Shown: one piece after another, positions 63,723 to 64,000 of the stretch
Layout of the letters: every line of letters starts with the position of its first letter
Position numbering within the stretch: the first letter of the stretch is position 1
Source of the DNA: Gemmobacter sp. 24YEA27
Lineage (GTDB): Bacteria > Pseudomonadota > Alphaproteobacteria > Rhodobacterales > Rhodobacteraceae
Length of the DNA: 64,000 nucleotides
Direction of reading: 5' to 3'
NCBI RefSeq assembly: GCF_030052995.1
Contig: NZ_JASJPW010000001.1
Coordinates: 248,001 to 312,000, forward strand
Translations under genes and position numbers: made by a program
The notes under the pieces: generated by a model
What the model saw: the letters and a program-made list of their open reading frames with translations, nothing else
The model's database searches: none
Told to the model about the DNA's origin: nothing

Positions 63723-64000
63723 ATGCGGATACCTGTTCTGCTGGTTGAAGATACGCCGTCTTTGCAATTCGTTTACCGTTCCGTCCTGACCGCAGCCGGA
63801 ATGAACGTGCATCCCGCCGGCAGCGCGTCAGAGGCGCTGCAGTTGCTGCATCAGGTCAAACCCGGAGTGGTCATTCTTGATCTCATGCTGCCGGATCGTG
63901 ATGGTCTGGCGCTGATGTCCGAGATGCTGGCCATTAACCCTGACCTGTGCGTTGTGGTCATGTCGGCGCAGGGATCGGTCGACCGGGCCGTAGCGGCGAT
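63723..64000 (+). CDS. Response regulator, LuxO/NtrC-like, N-terminal end (partial)
   Basis: Only the first 92 residues lie in the window, and they form a receiver domain: acidic pocket VLLVEDTPS, phosphoacceptor aspartate in VVILDLMLPDRDG (about residue 53), and the threonine/serine position and lysine region after VVVMSAQGSVDRAV. The 'EDT.S...YRS.L' opening resembles LuxO-type sigma54-dependent activators, so a central AAA+ and a C-terminal HTH domain would be expected beyond the right edge. The gap upstream (63459-63722) holds no other gene. Class assignment is tentative. Confidence 0.7.
   Translation, partial: MRIPVLLVEDTPSLQFVYRSVLTAAGMNVHPAGSASEALQLLHQVKPGVVILDLMLPDRDGLALMSEMLAINPDLCVVVMSAQGSVDRAVAA

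Noticed and set aside
1..64000. tRNA, rRNA, insertion sequence or attachment-site signals
   Set aside because: No cloverleaf-like or rRNA sequence, transposase gene or terminal direct repeats were found on either strand by eye; short tRNAs could still be missed without a computed scan.

Overview
The window looks like a chromosomal segment from an alphaproteobacterium of the Rhodobacter/Paracoccus group (Rhodobacterales). This rests on the high GC content, the short prolyl-tRNA synthetase without the insertion domain, the hdaA-ppk-ppx order, the ybgC-tolQRA-X-tolB-pal-cpoB-tilS-ftsH cluster, the MaeB hybrid malic enzyme and a PrpE-type acyl-CoA synthetase. The species is not determined. No rRNA, tRNA, IS element or CRISPR array was seen.

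Layout. 1-6.2 kb: tail of a CobW-like protein, a YbhN-type membrane protein, and a leftward proS / glycosyltransferase / lolC / lolD group. 6.2-15.7 kb: two possible micro-ORFs, then a rightward run of AI-2E permease, hdaA, ppk, ppx, a GNAT acetyltransferase, a TerB/J-domain protein, an EEP-family hydrolase and a small exported protein. 15.7-19.8 kb: an exported protein of unknown function followed by a large secreted serralysin-like metalloprotease with an RTX tail. 20-35.3 kb: a surface-polysaccharide island with nucleotide-sugar genes (wbpA, wbpB, an LpxD-like acyltransferase, wbpE), a FkbM methyltransferase-glycosyltransferase fusion, a decayed glycosyltransferase, two more glycosyltransferases, a divergent KpsM / KpsE-KpsT exporter and a DUF6270 protein. 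35.3-38.7 kb: a second RTX protein in the opposite orientation. 38.9-49 kb: a GT2 enzyme, a DUF2793 protein, an EamA permease, lysE/argP, an acyltransferase, yebC, an SLC13 permease, ymdB and a conserved unknown. 49-58.9 kb: the Tol-Pal envelope operon, tilS and ftsH. 59-64 kb: maeB, prpE and the start of a LuxO/NtrC-like response regulator.

Two features stand out. First, the two RTX genes carry nearly identical arrays of 291-bp modules (four plus a partial each) in inverted orientation, about 16 kb apart, bracketing the whole polysaccharide island. This is the geometry for homologous inversion or gene conversion that would swap the C-terminal halves of two secreted proteins. Second, ten genes between 7 and 49 kb are each interrupted by single-base deletions, mostly in short G/C runs, while the sequence outside that interval is clean. 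This pattern fits consensus error better than gene decay, and each of these genes becomes a whole number of codons once the missing base is restored. One glycosyltransferase (27.6-29.1 kb) is different, with an in-frame stop and indels of both signs, and may be a real pseudogene.

Functionally, the middle of the window builds and displays a cell surface: sugar-nucleotide synthesis, glycosyl transfer, ABC export and RTX proteins. The flanks hold housekeeping envelope maintenance (Lol, Tol-Pal, FtsH), polyphosphate metabolism and short-chain acyl-CoA metabolism.
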